Assembly (NCBI GenBank): GCA_019359175.1 | Contig: JAHHHU010000002.1 | Location: forward strand, 124,001-188,000 | Direction of reading: 5' to 3' | DNA: 64,000 bases | Origin: Phormidium tanganyikae FI6-MK23 | GTDB taxonomy: Bacteria; Cyanobacteriota; Cyanobacteriia; Leptolyngbyales; Leptolyngbyaceae | Part shown: in pieces, positions 36,122 through 46,141 of the stretch | Position numbering within the stretch: position 1 is the first letter of the stretch | Layout of the letters: every line of letters starts with the position of its first letter | Made by a program: the position numbers and the translations under genes | The notes under the pieces: generated by a model | The model's database searches: none | What the model saw: only the letters and a program-made list of their open reading frames with translations | Told to the model about the DNA's origin: nothing

Positions 36122-37468
36122 ATGGTATCCATGTCATATTCCCTGCCTCCCCGCCAACCCGCAAAGCGAAAACGAGGAATTATTCTGAGTACTCGCGGCT
36201 GGCAACGTCTACAAGCTGCTGAAGCTCGATCGACGAATCAGCAAAATTTCGGCAAGCCTTACACGCTACAAGAATTAAGCGATCGAACTGCACTGAGTCC
36301 AAATACCTTGGCACGAGTCCGAAGCTGCAAAGTCGCCGTTGATCAACAGACTTTAGAAAACTATTTTCGGGCATTTGACCTGACACTTAGCCCGGATGAC
36401 TATACCGACTCAGATAGCACCACGTTAGGCAATCGACAAAACATTCTCCTCAGCGGACAGCTTCCAGTCGATTCGCCGTTCTATGTGTATCGTCCCCCGA
36501 TCGAGAACGTTTGTTATGAGTCGCTGCTGCAACCTGGGGCACTGGTGCGAGTGAAAGCCCCACGCCAAATGGGGAAAACATCCCTCGTCGCAAGAACGCT
36601 CACTCAGTTGAGAGAGCAGCAATATTTGACGATGATTACCAGTTTGCAGCTAGCGGATGCGTCTGTGTTTACAGATTTGCAGCGATTTTTACAGTGGTTT
36701 TGCGCGATCGTGTCTCAAAATCTCGGCTTACCGAACCAACTTGATCGACATTGGGATGACTTGTTCGGCAACAGCTACAACTGCACCAACTATTTTGAGA
36801 ATTACATCCTGGCTGAAATCGAGCATCCTTTAGTCTTAGCGCTCGATGAAGTTGATACCGTGTTTGAGCATCCAGAAATTGCGACCGATTTTTTTGGAAT
36901 GCTGCGAGCTTGGTACGAAAAATCACGCTACGGTGATGCCAAAAGCGAACTGTGGCAAAAGTTACGCTTAGTTCTCGCGCATTCTACTGAAGTGTACGTG
37001 CCGCTGAATTTGAATCAATCGCCGTTTAATGCCGGATTATCGATCGAGCTACCGACGCTGAATGCAGAACAAGTTTTAGACCTTGCTCAACGCTACGGAG
37101 TCGAAGATCTCGAAGCTTCTGCGGATGCCCTTTTGGAACTCACCGGAGGCAATCCGTACCTTGTGCAAGTGGGATTGAATCATCTGAGCGCTCAGATCGT
37201 CAGCATCGAAGAACTGTTGCAATCGGCGGCGACGAGTGACGGTGTATACGGGAATCATCTACGAAATCTGCTGTGGGATCTGCAAAAATATCCAGAGTTG
37301 ATGGCAGCATTGAAGCGCGTGGTCTTATCAGGCACTCCGGTAGAGCTTGAACCGATCCAGGCATTTAAGCTTCAGAGTAAAGGTCTGGTGCGAGTCAAAG
37401 ATCCGCTAATCTCACCAAGCTGTCAACTCTATCGCAAGTACTTTCAGCAAGCACTTTCTACGACGTGA
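36122..37468 (+). CDS. HTH plus AAA-like NTPase, coupled to the WD40 protein
   Basis: A 448-residue protein. Residues about 48-90 ([39 protein letters not shown]) form a helix-turn-helix-like domain seen at the front of cyanobacterial AAA-like ATPases. The NTPase follows: Walker [10 protein letters not shown] at 146-154, Walker [15 protein letters not shown], and C-terminal [16 protein letters not shown] and [19 protein letters not shown]. This is the STAND-like AAA_35 group. The start is taken at ATG 36122 (36131 is also possible); earlier starts give an unlikely N-terminus. Its stop overlaps the next start (GTGA). The DNA-binding or sensing role is inference. Confidence 0.75.
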   Translation: MVSMSYSLPPRQPAKRKRGIILSTRGWQRLQAAEARSTNQQNFGKPYTLQELSDRTALSPNTLARVRSCKVAVDQQTLENYFRAFDLTLSPDDYTDSDSTTLGNRQNILLSGQLPVDSPFYVYRPPIENVCYESLLQPGALVRVKAPRQMGKTSLVARTLTQLREQQYLTMITSLQLADASVFTDLQRFLQWFCAIVSQNLGLPNQLDRHWDDLFGNSYNCTNYFENYILAEIEHPLVLALDEVDTVFEHPEIATDFFGMLRAWYEKSRYGDAKSELWQKLRLVLAHSTEVYVPLNLNQSPFNAGLSIELPTLNAEQVLDLAQRYGVEDLEASADALLELTGGNPYLVQVGLNHLSAQIVSIEELLQSAATSDGVYGNHLRNLLWDLQKYPELMAALKRVVLSGTPVELEPIQAFKLQSKGLVRVKDPLISPSCQLYRKYFQQALSTT

Positions 37469-40400
37469 CTTCTCAACTGCTCAATTTGCGCTATCAGGTA
37501 GGGGGCAGCTTGCCACCCGATGCCGCCTGCTATGTTCAGCGAGAAGCGGATGAAGAACTTTACAAAGCGCTGTTGGCAGGTGAGTTTTGCTATGTGTTCA
37601 ACTCGCGGCAGATGGGAAAGTCGAGCTTGCGTGTTCGATCGATGTTGCGACTGCGGCAATCGGGGATTCAGTGCTGCACGATTGATATGACTGGGATCGG
37701 GGTGCAACAGGTCAGCCCAGAGCAGTGGTACGCTTCGATCGCGGCTTCGATCGTCAGTTGTTTTGGCTTGAAGATTCAGTTCGGGCAGTGGTGGCGCGAT
37801 CGCGCTCATTTGACCTTTGTGAATCGGCTGGAGTTGCTTCTAGAAACGGTTTTACTTCCGCAAATTCAACAAAATATCGTCATCTTCATCGACGAAATTG
37901 ATAGTGTTTTGGCGCTGAAGTTTCCAGCGGATGATTTTTTTGCCCTGATTCGGGCGTGTTATGACCAGCGATCGGAAAAACCCGAATTTAAACGGCTGAG
38001 TTTTGCGCTGTTGGGCGTGACGACTCCGGCGGAATTGATCAGCGACAAGCAGAGGACTCCGTTTAATATCGGACGCGCGATCGAGCTTGCGGGATTTCGA
38101 TTTGCAGAATCGGCTCCGTTGCTAACGGGACTGAAGCGAGTCGTGAAGAATTCCGAATCGGTGCTGCAATACATTCTGAACTGGACAGGCGGACAGCCGT
38201 TTTTGACTCAGAAATTGTGTGATATTGTGGTGCGCGAAATTTCGGAACAAGCTCCGATCGCATCTGAAGACACGGAACCCGTAGCGATTTCAGTCCTCAC
38301 TTTAGAGTATTTGTTTCAACTGCGCGTGATCGAGAATTGGGAAGCGCAAGATCGACCCGAACATCTGAGAACCATTCGCGATCGCATTCTCGGTAATGAA
38401 TCACAGACCGGACGACTCTTAGAACTGTATCAGCAAATTTTGCGATCGCCGAAACTCGATCTCGATTGTGACTATCCACTATTTCAGCAACGACGACAGG
38501 GAATTGAGATCGATAGCAGCGTTGAACAAATTGCTTTACTGCTGTCGGGATTAGTTGAGAAATCGGATGGATATCTGCGGGTGAAAAACCCGGTGTACGA
38601 AGCGGTTTTTAATTCCAATTGGATCGATCGACAGCTTGCTAAGTTGCGTCCTTATTCGGAGGCTTTGACTCAGTGGAAGCGATCGGGCTATCAAGATGAA
38701 TCGCGACTGCTGCGGGGACAAGCGCTGAACGATGCGCGGAATTGGTCAATGGGCAAACGACTCAGCGACGAAGACTACCGCTTTCTCACCGCTAGCCAAA
38801 CCTTTCAAGAACAAAACATTCTGCGCGATCTCGAAGCCGATCGCGCTCAGGTGATCGCGGCTCGATTGGATTTAGAGCGTAGAAGCACGAAACTCCAGCG
38901 GCGACTTTTGGTATTGCTCAGTTTGGCGCTGATTGCCGCGATCGCGCTCGGCTCGACCGCATTTACTCAATATCGAGGAGCCACACGAAACAGCGTTAGC
39001 GCGATCGCTAGCAACTCCGAGCTGCTTTACACGCTCGGTCATGGTGTAGATGCGATGATGGGTGCGCTACGTGCCCGCGCCAAAGTGCAAACACTCCAGA
39101 TACAAGATTCGGCAACTTTGGCACAAGTCGATCGAGTGTTGGGGCAAGCCGTTTACACCGCTGCCGAGTCGAATCGGTTTTCTGGGCATACGGGCGGCGT
39201 TCGCTGCGTCGGTTTTAGTCCTGATGGCGACTTTATTGCGACTTGCTCGGAAGACCAAACGATCCGACTTTGGCGCGAAGATGGATCGCTTGTGGCAACG
39301 CTTAAAGGACACACAGGCGGAGTATTTGCGATCGCGTTTAGTCACGATGGCGAATTGATTGCGACAGGTGGAGCCGATAACTCTGTGAGAGTGTGGAGTC
39401 ATGACGGTTGGCTAATGACGCGGCTCACGGGACATGAAGGAATCGTTTATGCGGTGGCATTTAGTCCTGATGGGCAAACGATCGCGACTGCAAGCGCCGA
39501 TCGCACGATTAAACTCTGGTCGCGTGAAGGTCGATTGATTCGCACGCTCAACGGACATCAACAAGTCGTGAACACGGTCGCGTTTAGTCGCGATGGGCAA
39601 ACGATCGCGACCGGAAGCGCTGATCAGACGATCAAGCTCTGGGCACGCGATGGCAGTTTGATCAAAACCCTATCGGGACACCAAGATGCGGTGCAAACCG
39701 TTGCTTTTAGTCTGGATGGAACCGGACTGATTTCTTCGGGTCTAGACGATACGATCGTGCTGTGGAATCAAGAAGGCAACCTGATTCGCAAGATTGCAGC
39801 CCAGAGCGATGGCGTGACGAATCTTGCATGGAGTCCAAACGGTCAAACGTTCGCCAGTGTGGGATTTGATAAAACGCTGAAACTGTGGCGACGCGATGGA
39901 ACATTATTACGATCGCTGCAAGGGCACGACAATGTGATTTGGGGAGTGGGATTTAATCCAGATGGGCAATCGATCGTCACGGGAAGCGCAGACAAAACGG
40001 CAAGATTTTGGCGGTTAAATAATGGCTTGATGACTCGGTTGGAGGGACATACGAGCGATGTCAATCAAGTCGAATTTAGTCCAGATGGTCGATGGTTGGT
40101 ATCTGCGAGTAAAGATCGATCGATTAAACTCTGGTCCCAGGGCGGCGGTTTTATCCGCGACTTTAAAGGCGATCGAGGTTGGAAATTTGATGCGGCGTTT
40201 AGTCCGAACGGTCAAGAGATTACGGCGAATGGTTTAAGTGGGACAGTTCAGCGATGGAAACTCGATGGAACGCCGATTAAAACGCGCCTTGAATCGGGGG
40301 GCAGTACGATCGAGAGTTTGGCGTATCGTCCACAGGGAAACTCGATCGTGACGGGTGGACAAGATAAGCAGTTGCGGCTGTGGGATACCGGAGGAAATTT

Positions 40401-41007
40401 AGTGCGATCGTGGACAGCGCACGAAGCTCCAATTCAGAAAGTTGCTTTTAGTCGGAATGGCGAGTCGATCGCGTCTGCGAGTTCGGATGGAGTCGTCAAG
40501 CTTTGGCAAGCGGATAACGGGAAATTTTTAACTTCGTTCGTGGGGCATCGCGGAGAAGTCCGAGCGATCGCGTTTTCAGATTCGATGATTGCAACGGGAA
40601 GCCTCGATCGCTCGATTCGGCTGTGGGAACTTGATGGAACCTTGATCAGAACGTTAAACGGACATCAAGACCAGATCTACAGCATTGCGTTTAGCCCAAC
40701 GGGACAAATGCTCGCTTCAGCGAGTTTAGATAAAACGATCAAGCTTTGGACGCAGGACGGCAGGTTAATCACGACTCTGAGCGGTCATACGGATGGCGTT
40801 CGTAGCGTAGCGTTTAGTCCAGACGGAGCATTGTTAGCTTCAGCAAGCAGCGATCGCACTGTGATTTTATGGAACCTCGATCAAGTGCTGAAAACGAATC
40901 CCGCGGTCGCGGCTTGTCGCTGGTTGTCGAACTATCTATCGACTAATTCTACGATCGACGAATCCGATCGATCCTTGTGTCGGGAAGTCGATCGACGAAA
41001 TCCGTAA
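37465..41007 (+). CDS. AAA-like NTPase - membrane helix - 14 WD40 repeats
   Basis: A 1180-residue STAND-type protein. The AAA-like NTPase (residues about 5-400) has Walker [10 protein letters not shown] at 46-54, Walker [13 protein letters not shown] and [12 protein letters not shown]. It is followed by a winged-helix-like stretch, a Leu/Ala-rich membrane helix at about 480-500 and a helical linker. From about residue 572 come 14 WD40 repeats (GH-x-V-x-x-V-A-F-S-P-D-G ... D-x-T-I-x-L-W), enough for two seven-bladed propellers; repeats 6, 9 and 10 are the most diverged. It starts at GTG, overlapping the upstream stop by 4 nt. Such proteins usually sense a ligand on the propeller and oligomerise. 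An anchored intracellular sensor is likely, its ligand unknown. Confidence 0.85.
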   Translation: MTSQLLNLRYQVGGSLPPDAACYVQREADEELYKALLAGEFCYVFNSRQMGKSSLRVRSMLRLRQSGIQCCTIDMTGIGVQQVSPEQWYASIAASIVSCFGLKIQFGQWWRDRAHLTFVNRLELLLETVLLPQIQQNIVIFIDEIDSVLALKFPADDFFALIRACYDQRSEKPEFKRLSFALLGVTTPAELISDKQRTPFNIGRAIELAGFRFAESAPLLTGLKRVVKNSESVLQYILNWTGGQPFLTQKLCDIVVREISEQAPIASEDTEPVAISVLTLEYLFQLRVIENWEAQDRPEHLRTIRDRILGNESQTGRLLELYQQILRSPKLDLDCDYPLFQQRRQGIEIDSSVEQIALLLSGLVEKSDGYLRVKNPVYEAVFNSNWIDRQLAKLRPYSEALTQWKRSGYQDESRLLRGQALNDARNWSMGKRLSDEDYRFLTASQTFQEQNILRDLEADRAQVIAARLDLERRSTKLQRRLLVLLSLALIAAIALGSTAFTQYRGATRNSVSAIASNSELLYTLGHGVDAMMGALRARAKVQTLQIQDSATLAQVDRVLGQAVYTAAESNRFSGHTGGVRCVGFSPDGDFIATCSEDQTIRLWREDGSLVATLKGHTGGVFAIAFSHDGELIATGGADNSVRVWSHDGWLMTRLTGHEGIVYAVAFSPDGQTIATASADRTIKLWSREGRLIRTLNGHQQVVNTVAFSRDGQTIATGSADQTIKLWARDGSLIKTLSGHQDAVQTVAFSLDGTGLISSGLDDTIVLWNQEGNLIRKIAAQSDGVTNLAWSPNGQTFASVGFDKTLKLWRRDGTLLRSLQGHDNVIWGVGFNPDGQSIVTGSADKTARFWRLNNGLMTRLEGHTSDVNQVEFSPDGRWLVSASKDRSIKLWSQGGGFIRDFKGDRGWKFDAAFSPNGQEITANGLSGTVQRWKLDGTPIKTRLESGGSTIESLAYRPQGNSIVTGGQDKQLRLWDTGGNLVRSWTAHEAPIQKVAFSRNGESIASASSDGVVKLWQADNGKFLTSFVGHRGEVRAIAFSDSMIATGSLDRSIRLWELDGTLIRTLNGHQDQIYSIAFSPTGQMLASASLDKTIKLWTQDGRLITTLSGHTDGVRSVAFSPDGALLASASSDRTVILWNLDQVLKTNPAVAACRWLSNYLSTNSTIDESDRSLCREVDRRNP

Positions 41008-41119
41008 TCACCCTGCGCTATTTGTAGATAAATCTGATTCAACGGGTGCGAAATCTGCAAGTTAAGGCATAACTATCACAGGCTTCTCCCCGTATTTAGA
41101 AGATGGTTAGGTGATTTTT

Positions 41120-42706
41120 ATGTCTAATGTGATGTGGTCTGCTCCGACTCGTCAAGCATTGCCGATTATTTTGGTGCGTGGATTTGCTTCAGGTGATAGT
41201 GCGGATGAGCGACGACTAACGTATCAGGGATTTAATGATGGCAGTGTGTACCCGCACAAACGCGGCGAAAACTACATCTACGAAGGAATAATTTTGCGGT
41301 TTATGAAATCGGATTGGCGCTACAACGATGCAACAAATGTCGTTGGCTACTATCCGAATCAAATGACAACGCCGCCTGTGATTCCTGATGAACTCAAGGA
41401 CTTTGATCAAAGCTTTTTCAGCGGTCGGGTGATTATTGATCCGGCGATGGCGCTGCATTTTTTGCGATCGGATGATCCTTGGAAGAGTCTTTGGGTGTTT
41501 CGCTACTACGATTTATGCGATCGAACCTTTCCGATTTATGGGGAAGCGCTGGTGCGTTTAATCGATTTTATTCGGCAACTGTGCGCGATTAAGTCTCAAG
41601 GGGCAAAGCCGAAGGTGAATATCATCGCGCATTCGATGGGCGGTTTGGTCGTGCGTGAAGCAATTCAACGCACCTACCCACAACGAAGCGCGGTTGCTGC
41701 GGATGAAGCAATCAATAAAATTGTCACGTTGGGAACGCCGCACAAAGGGATTACATTCCAAGTGCTGAGAGATCTGCGCTGGTTGCCAATCGAGTCTGCA
41801 AACGAACTAGAGCATTTCAATCCTGAAAATCAAGCTGATCCAAACAATGACACTTCAGCGGTAAACTTTGCGCGATATTTTCCGCTCGATCGCTTGCTTT
41901 GCGTCGTCGGCACAAATCATCAGGCGTATCGAAATCAAGCGGCGACCTTTCTCAATCGCATTTCACCTGTTGCGGGCGAGTTGGGCATGGGATACAACCG
42001 CAGTGACGGCTTAGTGAAACAAAGTTGCGCTCAGATTGATGGTGCGCCTCGCACGTTTGTTCATAAGTCTCACGGGGGGTTTGATTCGATCATCACGTCG
42101 CGCGAATCGTTTGAGGTAGCGACGCGGTTCTTCTATGGCGATGTCAAAACGCGACTGCGACAAGTGCGGGCACAGGTAAAACGCGGATTTGATTTCTTCG
42201 GTAAAAGTGAGTTTTTCTTCGGGGTTTCGGTGAAGCCGCGCGGAGTCGATTTTGAACTATTCCACCAAAGTAAAGAAGCTGAGAATTGTTATGGCCCGTT
42301 TCGCACTGGAGATTTTAGCGATACGGAGCTGGCGTTTCCGTGGGCGGATGATCAGAAGCTCATTTGGGAGGGTTATCTGAATACGGGCGCAAGTTTGTCT
42401 AAAACGGATCTGGTAATGCGTCTTGAGTTTTACGTTGGCGAACGGGACCTGTTTGGCGTTGGTTTTTCTGACAATATTGTGTTTGCGAAACAGTACTATA
42501 TTCGTGCGGTGCTGCAACCTTCGCTGCAATTGTATCTATACAACAGTGAAGAGTTTGCGAGTGATGATCCGATGCACAATGCAACTCCGATGCGACAGGT
42601 TCCGGGCGGTTGGGAATTTGATGCGATCGGGACAGGATTTTACGGCACGTACCGAATCGAATTAGAAAAGATTCCAGCGATCGGGGAAATACAGCCATTT
42701 TCGTAA
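41120..42706 (+). CDS. Alpha/beta hydrolase, PGAP1/lipase-like
   Basis: A 528-residue protein with a lipase-type alpha/beta-hydrolase domain in its first 330 residues: LPIILVRGF oxyanion strand, nucleophile elbow NIIAHSMGGLV (Ser172), IVTLGTPHKG, a probable Asp in YNRSDGLV, and His in FVHKSHGGF. The C-terminal 180 residues are predicted beta-rich and unassigned. No signal peptide. The ATG at 41120 has AGGTGA upstream. It lies about 110 bp after the WD40 gene on the same strand, so it may belong to the same unit, possibly as an effector; that link is inference. A terminator follows. Confidence 0.75.
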   Translation: MSNVMWSAPTRQALPIILVRGFASGDSADERRLTYQGFNDGSVYPHKRGENYIYEGIILRFMKSDWRYNDATNVVGYYPNQMTTPPVIPDELKDFDQSFFSGRVIIDPAMALHFLRSDDPWKSLWVFRYYDLCDRTFPIYGEALVRLIDFIRQLCAIKSQGAKPKVNIIAHSMGGLVVREAIQRTYPQRSAVAADEAINKIVTLGTPHKGITFQVLRDLRWLPIESANELEHFNPENQADPNNDTSAVNFARYFPLDRLLCVVGTNHQAYRNQAATFLNRISPVAGELGMGYNRSDGLVKQSCAQIDGAPRTFVHKSHGGFDSIITSRESFEVATRFFYGDVKTRLRQVRAQVKRGFDFFGKSEFFFGVSVKPRGVDFELFHQSKEAENCYGPFRTGDFSDTELAFPWADDQKLIWEGYLNTGASLSKTDLVMRLEFYVGERDLFGVGFSDNIVFAKQYYIRAVLQPSLQLYLYNSEEFASDDPMHNATPMRQVPGGWEFDAIGTGFYGTYRIELEKIPAIGEIQPFS

Positions 42707-42713
42707 CATTCTG

Positions 42714-42742
42714 GTAGAGACGTTTCGGTGAAACGTCTCTGC
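42714..42742. repeat. GTAGAGACG inverted repeat, copy 2
   Basis: Arms GTAGAGACGTTTC / GAAACGTCTCTGC, 12 of 13 pairs plus one G-T, 3-nt loop. It shares the GTAGAGACG outer arm with copy 1 at 23683-23708 but has a different centre. Confidence 0.7.
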
Positions 42743-42769
42743 GTCGTCAGGTCAACTAAATCAAACATT

Positions 42770-42795
42770 GAGATCGCGCCTTTACCCGCGATCTC
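42770..42795 (+). terminator. Terminator of the alpha/beta hydrolase gene
   Basis: Perfect 9-bp stem GAGATCGCG / CGCGATCTC with an 8-nt loop, then GTTTGG. It lies about 65 nt past the stop. Confidence 0.65.
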
Positions 42796-42850
42796 GTTTG
42801 GTCTTGGTGCATTAATCCATAATAGCGATCCTATTTTTGGTAAATTAAAC

Positions 42851-42856
42851 TATAAT
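42851..42856 (+). promoter_or_regulatory. Candidate -10 box of nadA
   Basis: Exact TATAAT, 31 nt before the nadA start codon. No convincing -35 box is found 16-18 nt upstream, so activation by another factor may be needed. Confidence 0.4.
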
Positions 42857-42887
42857 TACTGAAACTCTCTACCGGATCGATCGCGCT

Positions 42888-43847
42888 ATGTTTACGACTG
42901 TTGCTCCGATTAAACCTGCCTTACCGCGAGACTTGTTTGGTGCGATCGCGGATCTCAAACGCGAACTGAATGCGGTGATTCTGGCACACTATTATCAAGA
43001 TCCAGATATTCAAGATGTCGCGGATTATCTGGGAGATTCGCTCGGTCTGTCGCAACAAGCCGCCGAAACGGATGCGGATGTAATCGTTTTTGCAGGAGTT
43101 CACTTCATGGCAGAAACAGCAAAGATTCTCAATCCGAATAAATTAGTGTTGCTACCGGATCTAGATGCGGGTTGTTCGCTGGCGGATAGTTGCCCACCGG
43201 ATCAGTTCGCAGAATTTAAGGCAAAACATCCAGATCATTTGGTGATTTCTTACATAAATTGCACCGCAGAGATCAAAGCGTTGAGCGACATCATCTGCAC
43301 CAGTGCGAATGCAGTCAAAATTGTGAATCAGCTTCCTGCGGATCAGCCGATCATCTTTGCGCCCGATCGTAATTTGGGTCGGTATGTGATCGAGCAGACT
43401 GGGCGAGACATGGTGCTGTGGCAAGGAAGCTGCATCGTGCATGAAACATTTTCAGAAAAGAAGATGGTGCAGTTGAAGATTCAGCATCCTGAAGCAGAAG
43501 TGATTGCTCACCCAGAATGTGAAGAAGCCGTTCTGCGTCATGCCGACTACATTGGCTCAACGACGGCATTGCTCAAATATTGTCAGAACAGCGATCGACA
43601 ATCTTTTATCGTCGTGACTGAACCCGGCATCATTCACCAAATGCAGAAAGCTGCACTGGATAAACGATTCATTCCTGCGCCGCCGATGAACAACTGCGCG
43701 TGTAATGAATGCCCGCATATGCGACTGAACACGATCGAGAAACTGTACCTCGCGATGAAACACAAAACACCTGAGATCACTTTGCCCGAATCGACGCGGG
43801 TTGCAGCGTTGCGTCCGATTCAGAAAATGCTGGCGATGAGCGTATAA
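42888..43847 (+). CDS. nadA: Quinolinate synthase NadA
   Basis: A 319-residue [4Fe-4S] enzyme that condenses iminoaspartate with dihydroxyacetone phosphate to quinolinate in NAD biosynthesis. Conserved parts are [50 protein letters not shown] (Cys125), WQGSCIVHE (Cys182) and [10 protein letters not shown] (third cluster Cys among 270-275). The C-terminal stretch is normal. A large inverted repeat separates it from the next gene. Confidence 0.97.
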   Translation: MFTTVAPIKPALPRDLFGAIADLKRELNAVILAHYYQDPDIQDVADYLGDSLGLSQQAAETDADVIVFAGVHFMAETAKILNPNKLVLLPDLDAGCSLADSCPPDQFAEFKAKHPDHLVISYINCTAEIKALSDIICTSANAVKIVNQLPADQPIIFAPDRNLGRYVIEQTGRDMVLWQGSCIVHETFSEKKMVQLKIQHPEAEVIAHPECEEAVLRHADYIGSTTALLKYCQNSDRQSFIVVTEPGIIHQMQKAALDKRFIPAPPMNNCACNECPHMRLNTIEKLYLAMKHKTPEITLPESTRVAALRPIQKMLAMSV

Positions 43848-43855
43848 TAAGCAGC

Positions 43856-43910
43856 AATTTGTTGCACGATTTGTCGAGTAGAACAACGGTGACAAATCGT
43901 GCAACAAATT
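43856..43910. repeat. 20-bp perfect inverted repeat between nadA and the PBP4 gene
   Basis: Left arm AATTTGTTGCACGATTTGTC at 43856-43875, exact reverse complement at 43891-43910, 15-nt loop. It starts 9 nt after the nadA stop and ends about 42 nt before the next start. No U-run follows. It may be a terminator, an attenuator or an RNA-processing hairpin. Confidence 0.8.
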
Positions 43911-43952
43911 CCTCGGTGTTCCAGTCAATGCCGTTGGGAATGTTACCCGGAA

Positions 43953-45320
43953 ATGGCTCACATGATGAAGTTCGCTCCGCTAGTCTGTGCCACGATCGCA
44001 CTCTCGATCGCGCTTGAAAGTTCCGTCTCATCGATTCGCGCTCAAGCTCCCCTTTTTCCACCCCGGACTCAATCGACACCGCTCCCGCTGCCGCCTCGGA
44101 TTCCGACGCAGACTCCGCGCCCACTTCCGCCGCGCCCGACTCCCGCACCTGTGAATGGGGGAATTTGTCCGGCTCAACTCGGTGGCACATTGGATCGAAT
44201 TGTCGATCGATTGCCCGCAAGCTGGAGCGTTTTGATTCAAACTCAAGCGCCACGCGGCACACGACAGAATCTTTACGCCCGCAATCCCTTTACTCAACTC
44301 GTTCCCGCTTCTAATAACAAGCTATTTACCACCGCTGCTGCGCTGACAAAACTAGGGGAACAGTACCAACTTCGGACTCCTGTGCTTGGAAATAGTAACA
44401 GTCCTGATCTAGCAACGCTACGAGTGATTGGTCAAGGTGATCCGAGTTTTGGAACAGCGCAATTGAATTCACTCACACAACAATTGCGCCAGCGCGGAAT
44501 TCGACAGGTTCAGCAATTGATTGGAGATGACACTGTTTTTCGAGGAGCGGACTTCAACCCGTATTGGGATCAAAACGATCGAGGACAAGGATACGCACCG
44601 CCGATTAATAGCTTGATGTTGAATCAGAACAGTGTCTATTCTGGAGCCGTTTCCAATCCAGGAAATTACTTTGTCGGTGAGTTTCGCAATCGATTAGCGA
44701 GTGCTGGGATTCAAGTGAAGAGTTCGACATTGGTAAAACGGACACCTGCACCTCCGGGAGAAGTGGAACTGGCTTCGGTGATTTCGCCGCCGTTATCGAG
44801 CTTGATTTTTGAAACGAATCAAGAGAGCGATAACGCTTATGCAGAGGCGCTCTTAAAGACATTAGGGCGCTTGCAAGCTCCGAACAGCCCAGATTCGACC
44901 ACGAGCGGCGTAGCGGCAGTGCGATCGATTCTCACAGAGTTAGGAGTGAATCCAAATCGATATAGCATGGTGGATGGTTCGGGACTTGCCGATCGTAATC
45001 GTGCGAGTGCAGAAGCCTTTGTGCAAGTCCTACAAGCAATGGCAGAGCGACCAGATGCAAGTGTGTTTCGTCGATCGCTGGCAGTGGGTGGAGTCAGCGG
45101 TACTTTGACGAATCGATTTCGGAATACTCCGGCTCAAGGGATTGTTTCGGCGAAAACGGGTACGATTTCCGGTGTAGTCGGGCTTTCGGGATATGTAACC
45201 CCTCGAAATTATTCCCCGATCGTGTTTAGCATTATTGTCAATTCCGGCAATTCTGCTTCGACGGTTCGAGCTTCGGTGGATAGTTTGGTAATTGCATTGA
45301 CGCGATTACAGAGTTGTTAA
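43953..45320 (+). CDS. D-alanyl-D-alanine carboxypeptidase/endopeptidase (PBP4, S13)
   Basis: A 455-residue exported peptidoglycan-modifying serine peptidase of the S13 family. A signal peptide (residues 1-31, ending SIRAQA) is followed by a Pro-rich linker (about 33-66) and the catalytic domain. The three penicillin-binding motifs are SNNK (Ser120, Lys123), SDN in NQESDNAYAE, and KTG in SAKTGTISG. GDPSFG and DGSGLADRN are typical. ATG 43953 is used; ATG codons at residues 4 and 5 are alternatives. The Pro-rich spacer may let it span from the membrane. Confidence 0.92.
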   Translation: MAHMMKFAPLVCATIALSIALESSVSSIRAQAPLFPPRTQSTPLPLPPRIPTQTPRPLPPRPTPAPVNGGICPAQLGGTLDRIVDRLPASWSVLIQTQAPRGTRQNLYARNPFTQLVPASNNKLFTTAAALTKLGEQYQLRTPVLGNSNSPDLATLRVIGQGDPSFGTAQLNSLTQQLRQRGIRQVQQLIGDDTVFRGADFNPYWDQNDRGQGYAPPINSLMLNQNSVYSGAVSNPGNYFVGEFRNRLASAGIQVKSSTLVKRTPAPPGEVELASVISPPLSSLIFETNQESDNAYAEALLKTLGRLQAPNSPDSTTSGVAAVRSILTELGVNPNRYSMVDGSGLADRNRASAEAFVQVLQAMAERPDASVFRRSLAVGGVSGTLTNRFRNTPAQGIVSAKTGTISGVVGLSGYVTPRNYSPIVFSIIVNSGNSASTVRASVDSLVIALTRLQSC

Positions 45321-45329
45321 CCGATCGTG

Positions 45330-45352
45330 ACCAGTCAGAGGGCTTGACTGGT
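45330..45352 (+). terminator. Hairpin after the PBP4 gene
   Basis: Perfect 8-bp stem ACCAGTCA / TGACTGGT with a 7-nt loop, 10 nt past the stop. No T-run follows, so termination strength is doubtful. Confidence 0.5.
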
Positions 45353-45457
45353 GATCAGACCTAAACGGTTGCGGGTTGGGGCTTCTCTTTTTTCTGTTTC
45401 AAGCGCTGTCCCAATTCCTCGATCGCGCGTTTTGGCTTTGAGATGAAGGGGTCTAAG

Positions 45458-46045
45458 TTAATCGTCTGTGAATCGATCGACGTTTAATTCAAATCCTGAT
45501 AAAACCGCTTCTCCTGATAGCAACGTTGGTAAGTCTCTCACTTCTTTCTCTTGTCCTTGCCGATAGATTTCTACTTGTTGGTCTTGCGGATTGAGTAACC
45601 AGCCAAGACGAACTCCACTTTCTAAATATTCCTCCATCTTTTCTTGCAGCGTCGCCAGATCATCAGTCACAGAGCGCAGTTCGATCACAAGATCTGGAGC
45701 AATGGGCGGAAATTTCTTACGCTGTTCTGGGGTGAGGGCTTCCCATCGCGAATGTTCGACCCAAGCTGCATCAGGAGAGCGTTTGCCGCCTTTTGGAAGT
45801 TTGAAAATCGTTGAGGAGCTAAAGACTTCTCCAAGTTGAGCTTGGCGATTCCAAATTCCCAAATCGATGATGTAGTTCGCCTCTCGTTTGCCGCTCTCTC
45901 CGCCGACTGGTGACATAACAATTAAGACTCCTTTTGCATTCTGCTCAATGTTCCATTCGGGATTGTTGATGCAGAGTTGATAAAATTGCTCATCTGTTAG
46001 ATGAACGTGATTGAGATCTAGTTTTAGAGGAAGAGTCAGTTCCAT
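45458..46045 (-). CDS. Uma2 family (DUF820) putative endonuclease
   Basis: A 195-residue Uma2 protein with the acidic residues of the PD-(D/E)XK core in place: RSPDAAWVEHSRW and DLVIELRSVTDDL, then YLESGVRLGWLLNPQDQQVEIYR. A close paralogue of the gene at 29679-30254. It lies downstream of the nucleoside transporter operon on the same strand, about 95 bp away, but shows no functional link to it. Confidence 0.83.
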   Translation of the reverse strand: MELTLPLKLDLNHVHLTDEQFYQLCINNPEWNIEQNAKGVLIVMSPVGGESGKREANYIIDLGIWNRQAQLGEVFSSSTIFKLPKGGKRSPDAAWVEHSRWEALTPEQRKKFPPIAPDLVIELRSVTDDLATLQEKMEEYLESGVRLGWLLNPQDQQVEIYRQGQEKEVRDLPTLLSGEAVLSGFELNVDRFTDD

Positions 46046-46141
46046 TTTCTGTAGCTCCGATGCGGGACTGTAGATCTAAGTTGGCGATGCTTATGGCGCA
46101 GTTTGCGATCGCAGTTTTGAACCGAACGATTGCACTCCACT

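Noticed and set aside
39175-40890. Tandem DNA repeat or CRISPR-like array
   Set aside because: The periodicity of about 120 nt is explained by 14 WD40 repeats in one continuous reading frame.
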